Assembly (NCBI RefSeq): GCF_001425305.1
Contig: NZ_LMEE01000004.1
Coordinates: forward strand, 62,001 to 126,000
DNA from: Phenylobacterium sp. Root1290
GTDB taxonomy: Bacteria > Pseudomonadota > Alphaproteobacteria > Caulobacterales > Caulobacteraceae
Direction: 5' to 3'
Length of the DNA stretch: 64,000 nucleotides
The first letter of the stretch is position 1, and the number at the start of each line of letters is the position of its first letter. Below, piece after piece: positions 39,168-51,184 of the stretch. The notes beneath the pieces were generated by a model that ran no database searches, was not told the DNA's origin, and worked only from the letters and a program-made list of their open reading frames with translations. Position numbers and translations under genes: made by a program.

Positions 39168-39458
39168 TTGAATAGTCTCGCAAAATTTCGCCCAACCGGC
39201 CCACGCCTGCGTGCAGCCATGTGGCTGGCCATCGCAGGCTGTCTGATCGCGCCGCTGGTTGCGATGCAGTTCACCGAAGAAGTCGCATGGACGGGCCACG
39301 ACTTTGCGTTCGCCGCGCTGCTTCTTCTTGCGGGCGGCGGCGCTATCGAACTGTCATGCCGCAGCCGCCGGACGCTGACTGTTAAGTCTATGCTGGTATT
39401 GGCGATCATGGCTTTTGTGGCTGCGATCTGGGCTGACGGCGCCGTCGGGGTTTTCTGA
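39168..39458 (+). CDS. Small three-helix membrane protein, unknown function
   Basis: The 96-residue protein has the segment IAPLVAMQFTEEVAWTGHDFAFAALLLLAGGGAIEL, which I associate with a widespread uncharacterised alphaproteobacterial membrane family. Three hydrophobic segments are visible. TTG start at 39168; GGAGGA lies 12 bases upstream, a somewhat long spacing. Confidence 0.7.
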   Translation: MNSLAKFRPTGPRLRAAMWLAIAGCLIAPLVAMQFTEEVAWTGHDFAFAALLLLAGGGAIELSCRSRRTLTVKSMLVLAIMAFVAAIWADGAVGVF

Positions 39459-39503
39459 AGCCAGATTGCCGCTTGGCGGCCAGCTTTGCGCCTTGCCTTG
39501 CTA

Positions 39504-39836
39504 TCAAGCGTTCCTGTTCAGCGCGGCATACCAACCGGCGTAGGGCGTGTTGCGGGCCATTTTTCGATTGAAGTCCGGCGCCCCATCGGTCCACCAGGGT
39601 GGGCCGCGTTCCCCTAAAGCGACCTTCGCCGCGTCGACCGCTGCCCGCGCTCTCTGCACCGCCTCCGTGTCCTGCCGGCGCCGGCCTGCAGGGATGGAGC
39701 GCCTCGCCGCCATGAGAGAGCTCACCAGCGCCGTGCGTTCGTCGGGCTTGAGGTTCGGATTGCTGAGCCGCCAAAGCCGACCGTGGACAACAAAATATCG
39801 CCCGTCTGGCGTCACCGGATAGTCTTCGCGGCCCAT
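39504..39836 (-). CDS. Conserved hypothetical protein ('TPDGRYFVVHGRLWR' family)
   Basis: The 110-residue protein has two recognisable segments, TPDGRYFVVHGRLWRLSNP at the start and ALGERGPPWWTDGAPDFNRK near the end. They are typical of a common proteobacterial family without assigned function. The middle is a charged helix. It converges with the small membrane gene. Confidence 0.8.
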   Translation of the reverse strand: MGREDYPVTPDGRYFVVHGRLWRLSNPNLKPDERTALVSSLMAARRSIPAGRRRQDTEAVQRARAAVDAAKVALGERGPPWWTDGAPDFNRKMARNTPYAGWYAALNRNA

Positions 39837-40040
39837 CGGTCAGTTCGATCACTTGTTTTCAGATGCGCTTGTCCGTCCCAAACGCGCAGCCCTACGCAAG
39901 GTTGGCGCGCGGGAGGCTCGGAAGCCAAACCGTCCAAGGGCGTTAGCCCACCCGCCTTTTCGAACCCAAAATGGAGGTCTCACCTTCTGCGCCACTCTGT
40001 GCGCGCCGGAAATCCTACGCCGTTCGCAGGCCCGGGTACT

Positions 40041-40379
40041 CTAACGTCCTCGATAGGGTTCGCAGGCGACGCCGTCATTATCACGGTCGAGGTGTGGGCC
40101 ATATCCTGGCTGCCCGCGCCGAAGGGGCGCCGCTCCCGCCGCGCGCGCGGCCGTACAGTTGCGATAGGCTCCCTGGGGCGCGCCGCCCACGAACGCTTGA
40201 GGCGTGCGGGCCGCCGCTGGCTGCCTGCGGGGCTCGCCGCGGTGACAGTGATATTGCCCGGTCTTGCGATCGTTGTGGCAGCCGTTTGCGTCCAGGCCGC
40301 CGGGATGGGTCGCCCCCGCTGCTGGCCAGAGACTGATAAGCGTCACCGCCGCGCCAGCCGCGCAGATCCGTAAAGTCAT
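40041..40379 (-). CDS. Secreted protein with YHYH-like and excalibur calcium-binding motifs
   Basis: The 112-residue protein has a signal peptide (MTLRICAAGAAVTLISLWPAAGA). A Cys/His segment HPGGLDANGCHNDRKTGQYHCH and a C-terminal excalibur domain (YRNCTAARAAG, then LDRDNDGVACEP) follow. Excalibur binds calcium through the DxDxDGxxCE loop. ATG 40379 follows GGGGGAGGG. Probably periplasmic or extracellular; the role is unknown. Confidence 0.85.
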   Translation of the reverse strand: MTLRICAAGAAVTLISLWPAAGATHPGGLDANGCHNDRKTGQYHCHRGEPRRQPAAARTPQAFVGGAPQGAYRNCTAARAAGAAPLRRGQPGYGPHLDRDNDGVACEPYRGR

Positions 40380-40455
40380 CGCCCTCCCCCGAGGTCTTCT
40401 GCGACTCATGTTCGGCGTCAGACCGGCCTCATGCAAGTCCGACCGGGCCAAGCCG

Positions 40456-41367
40456 TCAGACCCGATCAGAGAACCTGTCGTGCGCGTCGATGCGGCGGCA
40501 GGCGAGATCGATATCCCGCTGGTAGATTTCCTGCCGCAAGAACGCCAGTTCCGCCTCCCGCTCGACGTCCCCCACATCGACATACCAGGCTCGCGGTCCC
40601 GAGGAATGCTCGGCGTTCCAGCGATAGCCGCGCATCTTCAGGACGTCCTTGAGCTCGAAGGGGGAATTCTCAGCCCAGATCCGCCAGGAGGGCCGCCGCG
40701 CCGCGTCCAAGAGTTGCGCAAGCGCTGGCTTGCCGCTCGTCTTCATCGTCCGCGCGAGCAGTTCGATCCCAGCATGACAATCATTGAGGGCGCGATGTTT
40801 GTCGTAGAAGAAGCCCGCGCCTGCCGCCAGGTGGGCTAGACGGGCTCCCTCATGTCCCTCCAGCGCCCAATCGACCTGGGACATCGAGCAAGCCCAGGGC
40901 TTGGTTGTGAAGGTCTGGCAAAAGCGCTCCAGAAAGCGTCGATCAAAGGCGGCGTTGTGCGCAATGACGATGGCGGCCGGCGCGGCGAACGCGGCGACCT
41001 GATCTGGATCGATCACCTGCCCGGCGACCATCTCCTGGGTGATGCCGGTGAGCGACGTGATTTGCGCCGTGATTGGAATGGAAGGTTCCCTCAAGGCGCA
41101 GAACGCCTCTCCAATCCTCGTCACTTCGCCATTCAGATCATAGGTGAAAGGCGCCATCGCGAGTTCGATGATCTCATCGCGCGCCGGGTCTAGGCCCGTG
41201 GTTTCGACGTCGACAAAGAGGCCAATCCGCGTCGCGCCGCTTGGCGCGGCGCGCGATGCGGCGTGCGCGTCAAGGCGTCGAAGCACGCGATAGAAACCAC
41301 TCGCCTCGAGACGAGCGGCCATCTCTTCCAGCTCTGCCAGGTCAGTTTCCACAGTCGACTCACGCAC
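40456..41367 (-). CDS. DnaQ-like 3'-5' exonuclease
   Basis: The 303-residue protein has the DEDDh exonuclease motifs: ExoI FVDVETTGLDPARDEIIELA, ExoII IVIAHNAAFDRRFLERF and ExoIII KHRALNDCHAGIELL. A C-terminal extension (about 195-300) contains WAENSPFELKDVLKMRGYRWN, seen in stand-alone exonucleases of this group. It would degrade single-stranded DNA or RNA ends in repair. Confidence 0.9.
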   Translation of the reverse strand: MRESTVETDLAELEEMAARLEASGFYRVLRRLDAHAASRAAPSGATRIGLFVDVETTGLDPARDEIIELAMAPFTYDLNGEVTRIGEAFCALREPSIPITAQITSLTGITQEMVAGQVIDPDQVAAFAAPAAIVIAHNAAFDRRFLERFCQTFTTKPWACSMSQVDWALEGHEGARLAHLAAGAGFFYDKHRALNDCHAGIELLARTMKTSGKPALAQLLDAARRPSWRIWAENSPFELKDVLKMRGYRWNAEHSSGPRAWYVDVGDVEREAELAFLRQEIYQRDIDLACRRIDAHDRFSDRV

Positions 41368-41494
41368 TTCTTACACAAGATGAGCGCGCCAAGCCGCCCC
41401 GTACAGGTGAAGAGCAAAGAGGGCGGCCAAAGGTCGACGCGTCCGGACCGCCCGGCGATGCGATGGAGCGCGCGACGCTACTCTAGCGCCGCCG

Positions 41495-41992
41495 CTAGCA
41501 CGCCCTTGCGCGAGCGTGGACCGCATTCGCCAGCAGGGCCGGCGCCTTATGCGGATAGGGTCCGACGCGCCTGACGATATCGACCAGAAAATCGTGCAAC
41601 TCAGGCCCGGCGGCCGGCTGGGTGACCGGCGACAACAGGCCCAGCGCACGGGCGGCCTGCCCAAAGCGCCGGCCGTGGACTTCGTCCTCAGGCAACACCG
41701 CGTGGATGAGCTCATGGGTGAGCACGACCGTGACGAGCAGCGGGTCGTCGATGAAGGGGGATATGGTGATGTGGCGAAAGCCGTCTCGATCGGCCCAGGT
41801 GTGACAGACCCCTAGAACCTTGCGCGTGCTCGAAAGCGAGCCCACCCCCAGCCGGATACGCAATGGGATTTCAAAGCCACGCGCCGTGAACCAGGGGCGC
41901 AGCAACACCGCGACGTGGGTGAGCCATTGTTCGCGGTTGAACGCCTTGGCAGCGTGAAATCCGTCGGGCAGAGCGATCTGACGCGGGATCAT
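41495..41992 (-). CDS. SprT-like putative zinc metalloprotease
   Basis: The 165-residue protein has the zinc-binding helix VVLTHELIHAVLPEDEVHGRRF (HExxH plus a downstream His) as in SprT/Spartan-like domains and M48-like relatives. RIRLGVGSLSSTRKVLGVC and ITISPFIDDP precede it. Spartan-type enzymes remove DNA-protein crosslinks, but small bacterial relatives are uncharacterised. An inverted repeat of the TAACA-N2-TGTTA class lies about 175 bases upstream. Confidence 0.75.
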   Translation of the reverse strand: MIPRQIALPDGFHAAKAFNREQWLTHVAVLLRPWFTARGFEIPLRIRLGVGSLSSTRKVLGVCHTWADRDGFRHITISPFIDDPLLVTVVLTHELIHAVLPEDEVHGRRFGQAARALGLLSPVTQPAAGPELHDFLVDIVRRVGPYPHKAPALLANAVHARARAC

Positions 41993-42165
41993 GACCAGGT
42001 CGCGCCTCCCACCAGTTTGACTGTGCGCAAGCTCGTCTGGCGAGCACGAAATTCAGTGAGCGGGTGGCGGCCCATATCATCCTCGTACGACGGGCTAGAG
42101 AGAAGCACGAAGAGGCGGGAGGGTTCCGGAGCGTCGCTCGTTTCTTAATAAAATCAGCAGCATAA

Positions 42166-42177
42166 CAACATATGTTA
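42166..42177. promoter_or_regulatory. Inverted repeat CAACA-TA-TGTTA (candidate operator 2 of 6)
   Basis: CAACATATGTTA contains the perfect palindrome AACATATGTT. It lies in an AT-rich patch upstream of the SprT-like gene. A GGAAC (minus, 42127-42123) with GCTT 16 bases on is found 44 bp away, but that -10 is poor. Confidence 0.45.
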
Positions 42178-42278
42178 CGATCGGCTCTGACGCGCAGCCG
42201 CCAGCGCCGGCCGGCGGAGGCGAGCTGCTCGGCGGACGGATCGCCCCGTTCGCCGCGGACACTGGTAGTCAGACCACC

Positions 42279-42518
42279 TTAAGGCCGGCCAGAGCCTTCG
42301 CCCGCAGAAGGCCCAGCACCGTCGCCTGACGATTGCACCTGGCTCGGGACCCCGCCGGGCTCGCCGTACTCGGGCGTCTGTCCAGCCGGGCCCCCACCGG
42401 CGCTCTCGGGCGCTTCGATCGTGCTGGCGGCCCGGCTGTCGCTCTCGGCGACGGGCTGACGCCCCTCCCCGCAAGCGCTGAGCAAGACGGCGGCGCACAT
42501 CATCATCGGCCACTTCAT
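42279..42518 (-). CDS. Small lipoprotein
   Basis: The 79-residue protein has a short signal peptide ending in a lipobox (MKWPMMMCAAVLLSACGEG, acylated Cys). A Gly/Pro/Ser-rich, probably disordered tail follows. ATG 42518 is preceded by GGAGTG. It follows cphB by about 60 bases on the same strand and may belong to the cyanophycin operon, although a surface lipoprotein has no obvious role there. Confidence 0.7.
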   Translation of the reverse strand: MKWPMMMCAAVLLSACGEGRQPVAESDSRAASTIEAPESAGGGPAGQTPEYGEPGGVPSQVQSSGDGAGPSAGEGSGRP

Positions 42519-42579
42519 ATGTTCACTCCCATTTTCATTTCGCCGGGCGCGTACGCGGGCCGGCCGCAGTATGTCCCGC

Positions 42580-43368
42580 TCATGCAGCGGGGCGACGCTC
42601 CTCCAGCGCAAAGCGGTCGCCTTTGGAAAGCACGTGCAAGGTGACGTCGAACATTGAAAGGACCCGCTCAGGCTGAGCCTCGGCGATGTTGGAGCGGGTC
42701 ACGCTGGCGCCGTCGACAACATAGACAGCCCCAGCCCCGTGGACCTGAAAGGCCCCGTCCTCAACGACGATCGCTGTGTCTTCGTCGATGCCTACGCCCA
42801 AGACGCGCGGATTTTGGGCGACGGCGCCGAACAAGCGGCCGAAACGGCCGCGCTCAGCGAAGTGCTGGTCGATGATGACATTGCGGATCAGCCCTAGTCC
42901 GGGGGCCATGTGGACATCTCCGATGCGATGCGACTCCGAGCCTGGCCCCCGCACAAGCATTGTATCGCTCATTACCGAGGCGCCGGCGGAGGTGCCGGCC
43001 ATCAGCCCGCCCGCAGCGTGAATATCGCGGATCTTTCTCTCGATCGGGGTGTCGCCGATCTGGCTGGAAATCCGCAGCTGATCGCCGCCGGTGAAGAATA
43101 CGCCAGCGGCGCCTTCGAGGGCCGCGAGGGTCTCGGGATCTGCCGACTGCGCACGGTCCTCCAGGTAGAGCTCCGTGGTGTCAGTCACGCCAAGCTCGGC
43201 GAAAACTTCGCGGTACGTCCGGAAATATCCTTCCGGCCGGTGCGATGCGATGGTGGCGATGACGAGCTTCTGCCCGGCCAGTCGTTTGGCGATCGCACCG
43301 AGGATCTCTCGATCGCCTTCCTTGTCCTCGCCGCCGCCGATGATGAAGAGGGGACCTGGCCTAGACAT
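42580..43368 (-). CDS. cphB: Cyanophycinase
   Basis: The 262-residue serine peptidase of family S51 hydrolyses cyanophycin to beta-Asp-Arg dipeptides. The N-terminus GPLFIIGGGEDKEGDREIL, FFTGGDQLRI, the nucleophile GLMAGTSAGASVMSD and VIIDQHFAERGRFGRL are characteristic. Its start overlaps the end of cphA by eight bases, so synthesis and breakdown enzymes are co-expressed. Confidence 0.95.
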   Translation of the reverse strand: MSRPGPLFIIGGGEDKEGDREILGAIAKRLAGQKLVIATIASHRPEGYFRTYREVFAELGVTDTTELYLEDRAQSADPETLAALEGAAGVFFTGGDQLRISSQIGDTPIERKIRDIHAAGGLMAGTSAGASVMSDTMLVRGPGSESHRIGDVHMAPGLGLIRNVIIDQHFAERGRFGRLFGAVAQNPRVLGVGIDEDTAIVVEDGAFQVHGAGAVYVVDGASVTRSNIAEAQPERVLSMFDVTLHVLSKGDRFALEERRPAA

Positions 43369-46138
43369 GTTCGGAAGCCTCCCCGAAGGAACGTCCCTCC
43401 GTGAGGACGGCGGAGGGCCGGTAGGCCAGGACCTGCGCCCAGACCGCTTCGACCGACGTCGGAAGCAAGACCACGATATCGCCCTCGTTTGCGAGACTTA
43501 GGGCCTTCTCGACCGCTTGGTCCTCGGGCCCGATGGCGTGGATCCGGGAGGGGTCAAGGCCGGCGGCGACGGCGCCTCGCGCCATGATTTGGTTGACCTC
43601 GCCCACTGCGCGGCCGCGGCCGTCTGGCGCTTCGCGGAACACGACCTCATCAAAGATGGAGGCGGCCAGTTCGCCCATCTGCCCGATGTCGTTGTCACGG
43701 CGATCGCCGGGGATGCTCACGACCCCGATCACCTGCCCGCCGGGCGGGCGTATGGCCGACAGCACCTCTCCAAGGGCGCTCAGGCCCGCTGGGTTGTGGG
43801 CGTAGTCGACGATGACCTTGAAGGGGTGGCCCTCGAAAATATTCAGCCGGCCCGGGTTCTGTTCAAAGGAGCTCTCGAAGGTCTCAAGCCCGCGCCGGAT
43901 GACCTCCATCGGTGTGCCCAGGGCCGAGCAGACGGCGATGGCGGCCATGGCGTTCATGACATTGAACCCTGCTGCTCCCTGAAGGGCCGCGGCGATATCG
44001 GCCACCGCCGCTACCGGAAGGGCTTGGCCCTCGCGGTGCAGCACAAGGGCCCCGCCCCTGGCGCCAGGATCGCGTACGACGGCCATCCCGCCTGCAGCGA
44101 TATGCTCGCGCAGGAAGCCTGGCAGGTCGGCGCCGCCGCGCATCGAGAAGTAGGCCAGCTTTCCCCGCGCATGCTTGGCCATCCGAAGTGTGTGGGCGTC
44201 ATCGGCGTTGAGAACGCTCACGCCCGATCGGCGGACGCTTTCAACCACCACGGATTTGACCGCCGCCAAGTCGGCGACCGTATCGACGCCCTTCAGGCCA
44301 AGATGGTCTTCCGCCACATTGAGAACCACGCCGACGTCGCAGGCGTCGAAGGCCAGGCCTTCGCGCAAAATGCCGCCGCGCGCGGTTTCAAGGACCGCTA
44401 CCTCGACCTTCGGGTTTTCTAGCACCGCTGCTGCGCTGCGCGGACCACTGGCGTCACCGGCCCGAAGGCGTTGTTCATTGAAGTAGACACCGCTGGTGTT
44501 GGTCATGCCCACATTGAGCTGCGCGCCGCGCAGGATATGGGCGACCATGCGCACCGTGGTCGACTTGCCGTTGGTTCCGGTGATCGCGACGATTGGAATC
44601 CGGCTGGCGGCGGCCCTGGGGAACAGCATGTCGATCACCGGAGCGGCTACGTTGCGCGGCGTGCCTTCTGCGGGCTCGAGATGCATGCGAAAGCCGGGGG
44701 CCGCATTGACTTCAACGACTCCGCCGCCGGTTTCATCGACGCTGACCGAGATGTCGGGTGCGAGAAAGTCGACCCCAGCCACGTCAAGGCCAACCGCTGC
44801 AGCGGCCTGGCGGGCGTAGTCTGCGTTTCGCGGGTGAATGGCGTCGGTGCGGTCGATGGCCGCGCCGCCGGTAGAGAGATTTGCGGTGTCGCGTAGAACC
44901 ACGATCTCGCCTGCATCCGGGACGTCGTCCAGCGAACGATCAAACCGCGCCAGACGGTCCATCAGGTCTTGATCGATGCGGATGGCGGTCATGACCTGGC
45001 TGTGCCCAAGACCGCGGCGGGGATCTTGATTAACCGCCTCGATCAGGCCGCGGATGCTCGAGGCGCCGTCTCCCGTGACTTGGGCAGGCGCCCGTTCAGC
45101 GACTGCGACCACCTTGCCGTCAACCACAAGGATCCTGTGGTCGCGGCCGGGGAGTTGTGCCTCGACGATGACGACGCCGCGCCGCGCCTCGGCCTTAGCC
45201 TTGTCGAAGGCGCCGCGCACGGCGGCCTCACCGACAAGGTCTGTCGTAACTCCGCGGCCATGGTTGCCGTCGAGCGGTTTGAGAACCGCAGGGCCATTCA
45301 GGCCAGCGGCGATGCGCACCGCTTCCTCGACAGTGCGAGCGGTTCCGCCGCGGGGCGTTGGCACCCCTACGGCCTCCAGTAGGGCTTTGGTGAGCACCTT
45401 GTCGGAAGCATTCTCAACGGCAATGTGGGACGTGCGGCCGGTGATGCTGGCGCGCAGGTGCACCTGTCGCGCGCCGTGACCCAGGCGGAGGAGGCTCTGG
45501 TTGTTCATCCGCTTGACAGGGATGCCCCGCCGAGCGGCCTCTCTTGCCAGCGCCGCGGTCGTGGGGCCCAGGCTTTCAGCCTCTCGAGCCCGGCGCACGG
45601 CCTGGATGGCCGAGTCGGCATCCATGGGTCCCAAGGGGCCTGTGATGCGGTCAAGACCGACGAGGCCTTGCAACTGCGGCGGAAGGAGCTGATCGACCAG
45701 CGCCAGCGCATGAGCGCCGGCTAGCAACCCTGCCCGCTCGCCGTCGTAGGCATAGAGAATGTTGTAGACGCCGGGGCGACCGCGGACCGATCGGGTCTTG
45801 CCGCGTGCGACACCGGCGCCTGCGCGGGCCTGCAGCTCCAGGGCCACATGTTCGGCGACATGTCCGAGCCATGTGCCCTCCTGCAACCGCTCGAGGAAAC
45901 CGCCCGCGTGGCGCCGACTGCAGGCGTGTTGAGCCAGCCCAGGGAGGGCCGCGCAGAGGCGGTCGGCGAAGCCTTCAATCTTGTTGGTCGGATAGGCCTC
46001 GAGTTCGCCGAGATCGACCTGGATCCTGACCATAGGACGAGCGCTGAACAGGTGGGGGCCGCGATAGACGCTCTTTTCGAGGATCCGCAGCGGTCGCCGG
46101 ACTTGCGGGGCGCTCGGTGCTGACTTGAACGGGGACAT
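43361..46138 (-). CDS. cphA: Cyanophycin synthetase
   Basis: The 925-residue enzyme polymerises aspartate and arginine into cyanophycin, a nitrogen and carbon store. An N-terminal domain (LRILEKSVYRGPHLFS, WLGHVAEHVALELQ) is followed by an ATP-grasp domain (about 215-480, LKPLDGNHGRGVTTDL) that adds one amino acid. The Mur-ligase-like domain (about 490-900, VAITGTNGKSTTVRMVAHIL, VDYAHNPAG) adds the other. Both active regions look intact, as expected for a CphA1-type enzyme. A perfect GGAAC-N16-CGTT promoter ends 30 bases upstream of the start, implying stress-phase storage. Confidence 0.96.
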   Translation of the reverse strand: MSPFKSAPSAPQVRRPLRILEKSVYRGPHLFSARPMVRIQVDLGELEAYPTNKIEGFADRLCAALPGLAQHACSRRHAGGFLERLQEGTWLGHVAEHVALELQARAGAGVARGKTRSVRGRPGVYNILYAYDGERAGLLAGAHALALVDQLLPPQLQGLVGLDRITGPLGPMDADSAIQAVRRAREAESLGPTTAALAREAARRGIPVKRMNNQSLLRLGHGARQVHLRASITGRTSHIAVENASDKVLTKALLEAVGVPTPRGGTARTVEEAVRIAAGLNGPAVLKPLDGNHGRGVTTDLVGEAAVRGAFDKAKAEARRGVVIVEAQLPGRDHRILVVDGKVVAVAERAPAQVTGDGASSIRGLIEAVNQDPRRGLGHSQVMTAIRIDQDLMDRLARFDRSLDDVPDAGEIVVLRDTANLSTGGAAIDRTDAIHPRNADYARQAAAAVGLDVAGVDFLAPDISVSVDETGGGVVEVNAAPGFRMHLEPAEGTPRNVAAPVIDMLFPRAAASRIPIVAITGTNGKSTTVRMVAHILRGAQLNVGMTNTSGVYFNEQRLRAGDASGPRSAAAVLENPKVEVAVLETARGGILREGLAFDACDVGVVLNVAEDHLGLKGVDTVADLAAVKSVVVESVRRSGVSVLNADDAHTLRMAKHARGKLAYFSMRGGADLPGFLREHIAAGGMAVVRDPGARGGALVLHREGQALPVAAVADIAAALQGAAGFNVMNAMAAIAVCSALGTPMEVIRRGLETFESSFEQNPGRLNIFEGHPFKVIVDYAHNPAGLSALGEVLSAIRPPGGQVIGVVSIPGDRRDNDIGQMGELAASIFDEVVFREAPDGRGRAVGEVNQIMARGAVAAGLDPSRIHAIGPEDQAVEKALSLANEGDIVVLLPTSVEAVWAQVLAYRPSAVLTEGRSFGEASEHV

Positions 46139-46167
46139 GAGGCTCCGGGGGCTCTGGGTGGCCGCTC

Positions 46168-46192
46168 AACGCCAGCCCCCGGCCATGGTTCC
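46168..46192 (-). promoter_or_regulatory. EcfG-type promoter of cphAB
   Basis: Minus strand GGAAC (46192-46188), exactly 16 bases and CGTT (46171-46168): a perfect match to the general stress consensus. Confidence 0.75.
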
Positions 46193-46240
46193 CGGGTTTT
46201 ACTTCAAATCGATCCCCGAATTCAAATAAGTAACCGCTTT

Positions 46241-46252
46241 TAACAAATGTTG
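46241..46252. promoter_or_regulatory. Inverted repeat TAACA-AA-TGTTG (candidate operator 3 of 6)
   Basis: TAACAAATGTTG lies between the divergent cphA and methyltransferase genes, 54 bp (centre to -35) upstream of the cphA promoter and 65 bases before the methyltransferase start. It could serve either or both. Confidence 0.5.
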
Positions 46253-46316
46253 TAGCCTGAGCTAGGCCCGATATCAGTATTCGCGCGACGGCTTTCTTAT
46301 GCCGCTGGAGACTCCC

Positions 46317-47258
46317 ATGATTTCGTCAAAGCCTGCGTCCAGCGAAAGCACGCATGAGGCGCTCCTTATGCTGCTATCTGGCCTTCGGGAGGCGGGATAC
46401 CAGTTCGTCACTCCCAATACGGGGGTCATTTCGCACAATCGACGCCGCAGGCGGGACGTGCCGCCCGATCTGGCGGGCATTTTTGGCTGGAGCCTCCCCT
46501 TCCTTCCGAGCGAAGGCCCCGCCTGGTTGAAGGACGAGAAGTTCGCGCCGCTGTTCGAGTTCGGCGAGACTTGGCGCAGCCTCGTGCGGGTTTCGACCGT
46601 AGCTGGACGACTGTTCGCGCACTCAAGCTTCCCGACAAACGACAAGAACGCCGTTTTCCTTGGCCCCGACAGCTACCGTTTCGCACGGGTGATCGCCCAG
46701 TATGCGCCGTCACGTACGCCGGCGCGGGTCCTTGACGTGGGCTGCGGGGCTGGCGTGGGCGCGCTTATCGCCGCCGACCTGTGGCCTTCGGCCCAGGTGG
46801 CGGCCTGCGACGTCAATCCGGCGGCTTTAGCTCTCACCCGCGCGAATACGCAGGCGGCCGGCCGGCGTATCGAGACTGTGCTCTGCCGCGACCTGCCCGA
46901 CGATCTGGGCGATTTCGATCTGATCCTCGCCAATCCGCCCTTCATCAGCGATCGATCCGAGCGCATCTATCGGGACGGCGGCGGAGAGGTGGGACTGGAA
47001 ACGACGATCAGGTGGGCCAAGCAAGCCGCTGAGCGGTTGAACCTTGGAGGCGCGGCGCTGCTTTACAGCGCTTCCCCCATCGAGACCGGCGGTCAGGATC
47101 CGCTTTGGCGCGCGCTCACCTTGGGGTGCAGCGCCAACTGCAGACTCACTTATGAGGAGGTTGATCCCGACGTCTTCTCAGGCCTGCTAAGCCAGCCGGC
47201 CTACCAGGGCTGCGAGCGCATCGCGGCGATCGCAGCCCGGATCGACCGGTTCGCCTAG
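46317..47258 (+). CDS. Class I SAM-dependent methyltransferase (HemK/RsmC-like)
   Basis: The 313-residue protein has an N-terminal helical part and a Rossmann domain with [20 protein letters not shown]. The NPPF catalytic motif is in [23 protein letters not shown], typical of N-methyltransferases acting on Gln, Asn or nucleobases. ATG 46317 follows GGAG; an ATG at 46299 is in frame. The gene converges with the dehydrogenase, with stops overlapping by four bases. Substrate unknown. Confidence 0.85.
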   Translation: MISSKPASSESTHEALLMLLSGLREAGYQFVTPNTGVISHNRRRRRDVPPDLAGIFGWSLPFLPSEGPAWLKDEKFAPLFEFGETWRSLVRVSTVAGRLFAHSSFPTNDKNAVFLGPDSYRFARVIAQYAPSRTPARVLDVGCGAGVGALIAADLWPSAQVAACDVNPAALALTRANTQAAGRRIETVLCRDLPDDLGDFDLILANPPFISDRSERIYRDGGGEVGLETTIRWAKQAAERLNLGGAALLYSASPIETGGQDPLWRALTLGCSANCRLTYEEVDPDVFSGLLSQPAYQGCERIAAIAARIDRFA

Positions 47259-48448
47259 GCGGCGGCGCCTGCTGCCCAGTCGGGCTTGAGCACCACCTTG
47301 GTGGTTTCGTTCTGCTCTTCCTTGAACATCTTGTAGCCGGCCGGCGCGTCTTCGAGCGCCATCCGGTGGCTGATGAGGAAGGTCGTATCGATCTTGCCTT
47401 CGCCGATCATCTCCAGAAGCGGCTGCAGGTAGCGTTGGACGTGAGTCTGTCCTGTGCGGATTTGAAGGCCCTTCTGCATCATCGCGCCAATGGGAATCTT
47501 GTCGCCCACACCCCCGTAGACCCCAGGGATCGAGACGCGCCCGCCTTTTCGGCAGGCCATAAGGACTTCACGAAAGACGTGCGGCCGATCAGTTCCCAGG
47601 CGCGTGGCGGTTTTCAGCTTGTCGACGTTGTTGTCGAGCGTGAATCCGTGGCTCTCCATCCCGACCGCGTCGATGCAGGCGTCCGGACCGATGCCGCCGG
47701 TCATCTCCATGAGGGCCTCGCGGACCTTGACGTCTTGAAAATTGATCACCTCGGCGCCCATCGCCCGGGCGAGTTCCAGTCGTCGCGGATAGTGGTCGAT
47801 GGCGATGACCCTGTGCGCGCCCATGATCATCGCGCTCTGGATGGCGAACAGTCCAACCGGACCGCAGCCCCAGACGGCGACCGTATCGCCAGGCGTGATC
47901 TCGCAGTTCTCGGCCGCCATCCAGCCGGTGGGCAGAATATCCGAAAGGAACAGCACCTTCTCGTCTTCCAGGCCGTCAGGCACCACGATGGGACCGATGT
48001 CCGAGAACGGTACGCGTACATACTCAGCTTGCCCGCCAGCGTAGCCGCCGGTCATGTGCGAGTAGCCAAACAGGCCGCTCGCCGGGTAACCGTAGGCGAT
48101 CTCGGAAATGTCAGCCTTGTCAGCCGGGTTGGAATTGTCGCAGGCCGAGAATTGCTGCTGGCCGCAATGGAAGCAAGAGCCGCAGGCGATCACGAAGGGG
48201 ACCACGACACGCTGACCCTTCTGCAAGGTGCTCGAGCGTCCGACGTCCACCACCTCGCCCATGAACTCGTGACCCAGGATGTCGCCCGGCTTCATGGTGG
48301 GAATGAAGCTGTCATAGATGTGCAGGTCCGAGCCGCAGATGGCGGTGGAGGTGATACGGATCACCGCGTCGCGCGGATTTATAATTTCCGGATCGGGTAC
48401 GGTCTCCATTCGAACGTCGTGTTTGCCGTGCCAGGTAAGGGCTCTCAT
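47255..48448 (-). CDS. Zinc-dependent alcohol/formaldehyde dehydrogenase-like protein
   Basis: The 397-residue MDR enzyme has the catalytic-zinc ligands in [10 protein letters not shown] and [14 protein letters not shown]. The structural-zinc cysteines are in [17 protein letters not shown], and [17 protein letters not shown] is the NAD-binding turn. The long insert and [18 protein letters not shown] resemble glutathione-independent formaldehyde dehydrogenases. It is third in the katE operon and starts with an ATGA-type overlap. Aldehyde detoxification during oxidative stress is a reasonable inference. Confidence 0.9.
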   Translation of the reverse strand: MRALTWHGKHDVRMETVPDPEIINPRDAVIRITSTAICGSDLHIYDSFIPTMKPGDILGHEFMGEVVDVGRSSTLQKGQRVVVPFVIACGSCFHCGQQQFSACDNSNPADKADISEIAYGYPASGLFGYSHMTGGYAGGQAEYVRVPFSDIGPIVVPDGLEDEKVLFLSDILPTGWMAAENCEITPGDTVAVWGCGPVGLFAIQSAMIMGAHRVIAIDHYPRRLELARAMGAEVINFQDVKVREALMEMTGGIGPDACIDAVGMESHGFTLDNNVDKLKTATRLGTDRPHVFREVLMACRKGGRVSIPGVYGGVGDKIPIGAMMQKGLQIRTGQTHVQRYLQPLLEMIGEGKIDTTFLISHRMALEDAPAGYKMFKEEQNETTKVVLKPDWAAGAAA

Positions 48449-49021
48449 TGGCCGCGTTCTCCATTGTCGAGGTGCGTGCGGGCCGTGGCGACCTCGCCGG
48501 TTTCCATGAATTGCTTGAAGCGGCGCAGATCGCGGCGGGCCTGGAGTTTCGGCTCGTTCTGGAAGAGCTTGGCCAATAGAATTCCGAGCCTTCCGCCTGG
48601 CGGATCATAGGCGATCGTGGCGGTCACGACCGTGCCCCGTCCCGGCGCGGCGTCCTTGAACTCAATCCGGCCGACATTCTTGATGTCAGCCCCCTCCACG
48701 GACGACCAGGCGATGAGATCGCCTGGTGCGTCTTCAGTAAGGACTGAATCCCACTCCACCGTCTGACCTCCCGGGGCCTCGACGATCCAATGGGATAGGC
48801 CGGAGTCCGCGATGGTGACCGACCGCACATTCTCCATGAAGGAGGGAAAGTTCTGGAAGTCCCGCCAGAAGGCGTAGACCTCATGGCGCGGCTTGTTCAC
48901 TGTGACGGAACGACCAAAGACGGCCGCGTCGTCCCAGCCGAGGATGTCGGCGGTCTCCTTGGCCAGGTCGTGCTGATCGACCTGGGCGGTCAGGGGCGCA
49001 TCGCTGCGGCTGGCTTGGTTT

Positions 49022-49032
<11 letters not shown>
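48445..49032 (-). CDS. SRPBCC (START-like/cyclase) family protein
   Basis: The 195-residue protein has a ligand-binding SRPBCC fold: [20 protein letters not shown], then [41 protein letters not shown] and the C-terminal [18 protein letters not shown]. Related proteins are frequently called cyclase/dehydrase and often sit with stress dehydrogenases. It overlaps katE by 11 bases and the dehydrogenase by four, so the three are coupled. Confidence 0.85.
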
Positions 49033-51157
<2,125 letters not shown>

Positions 51158-51184
51158 GTCGAACTCCCATTCTGCCGGGAACTC

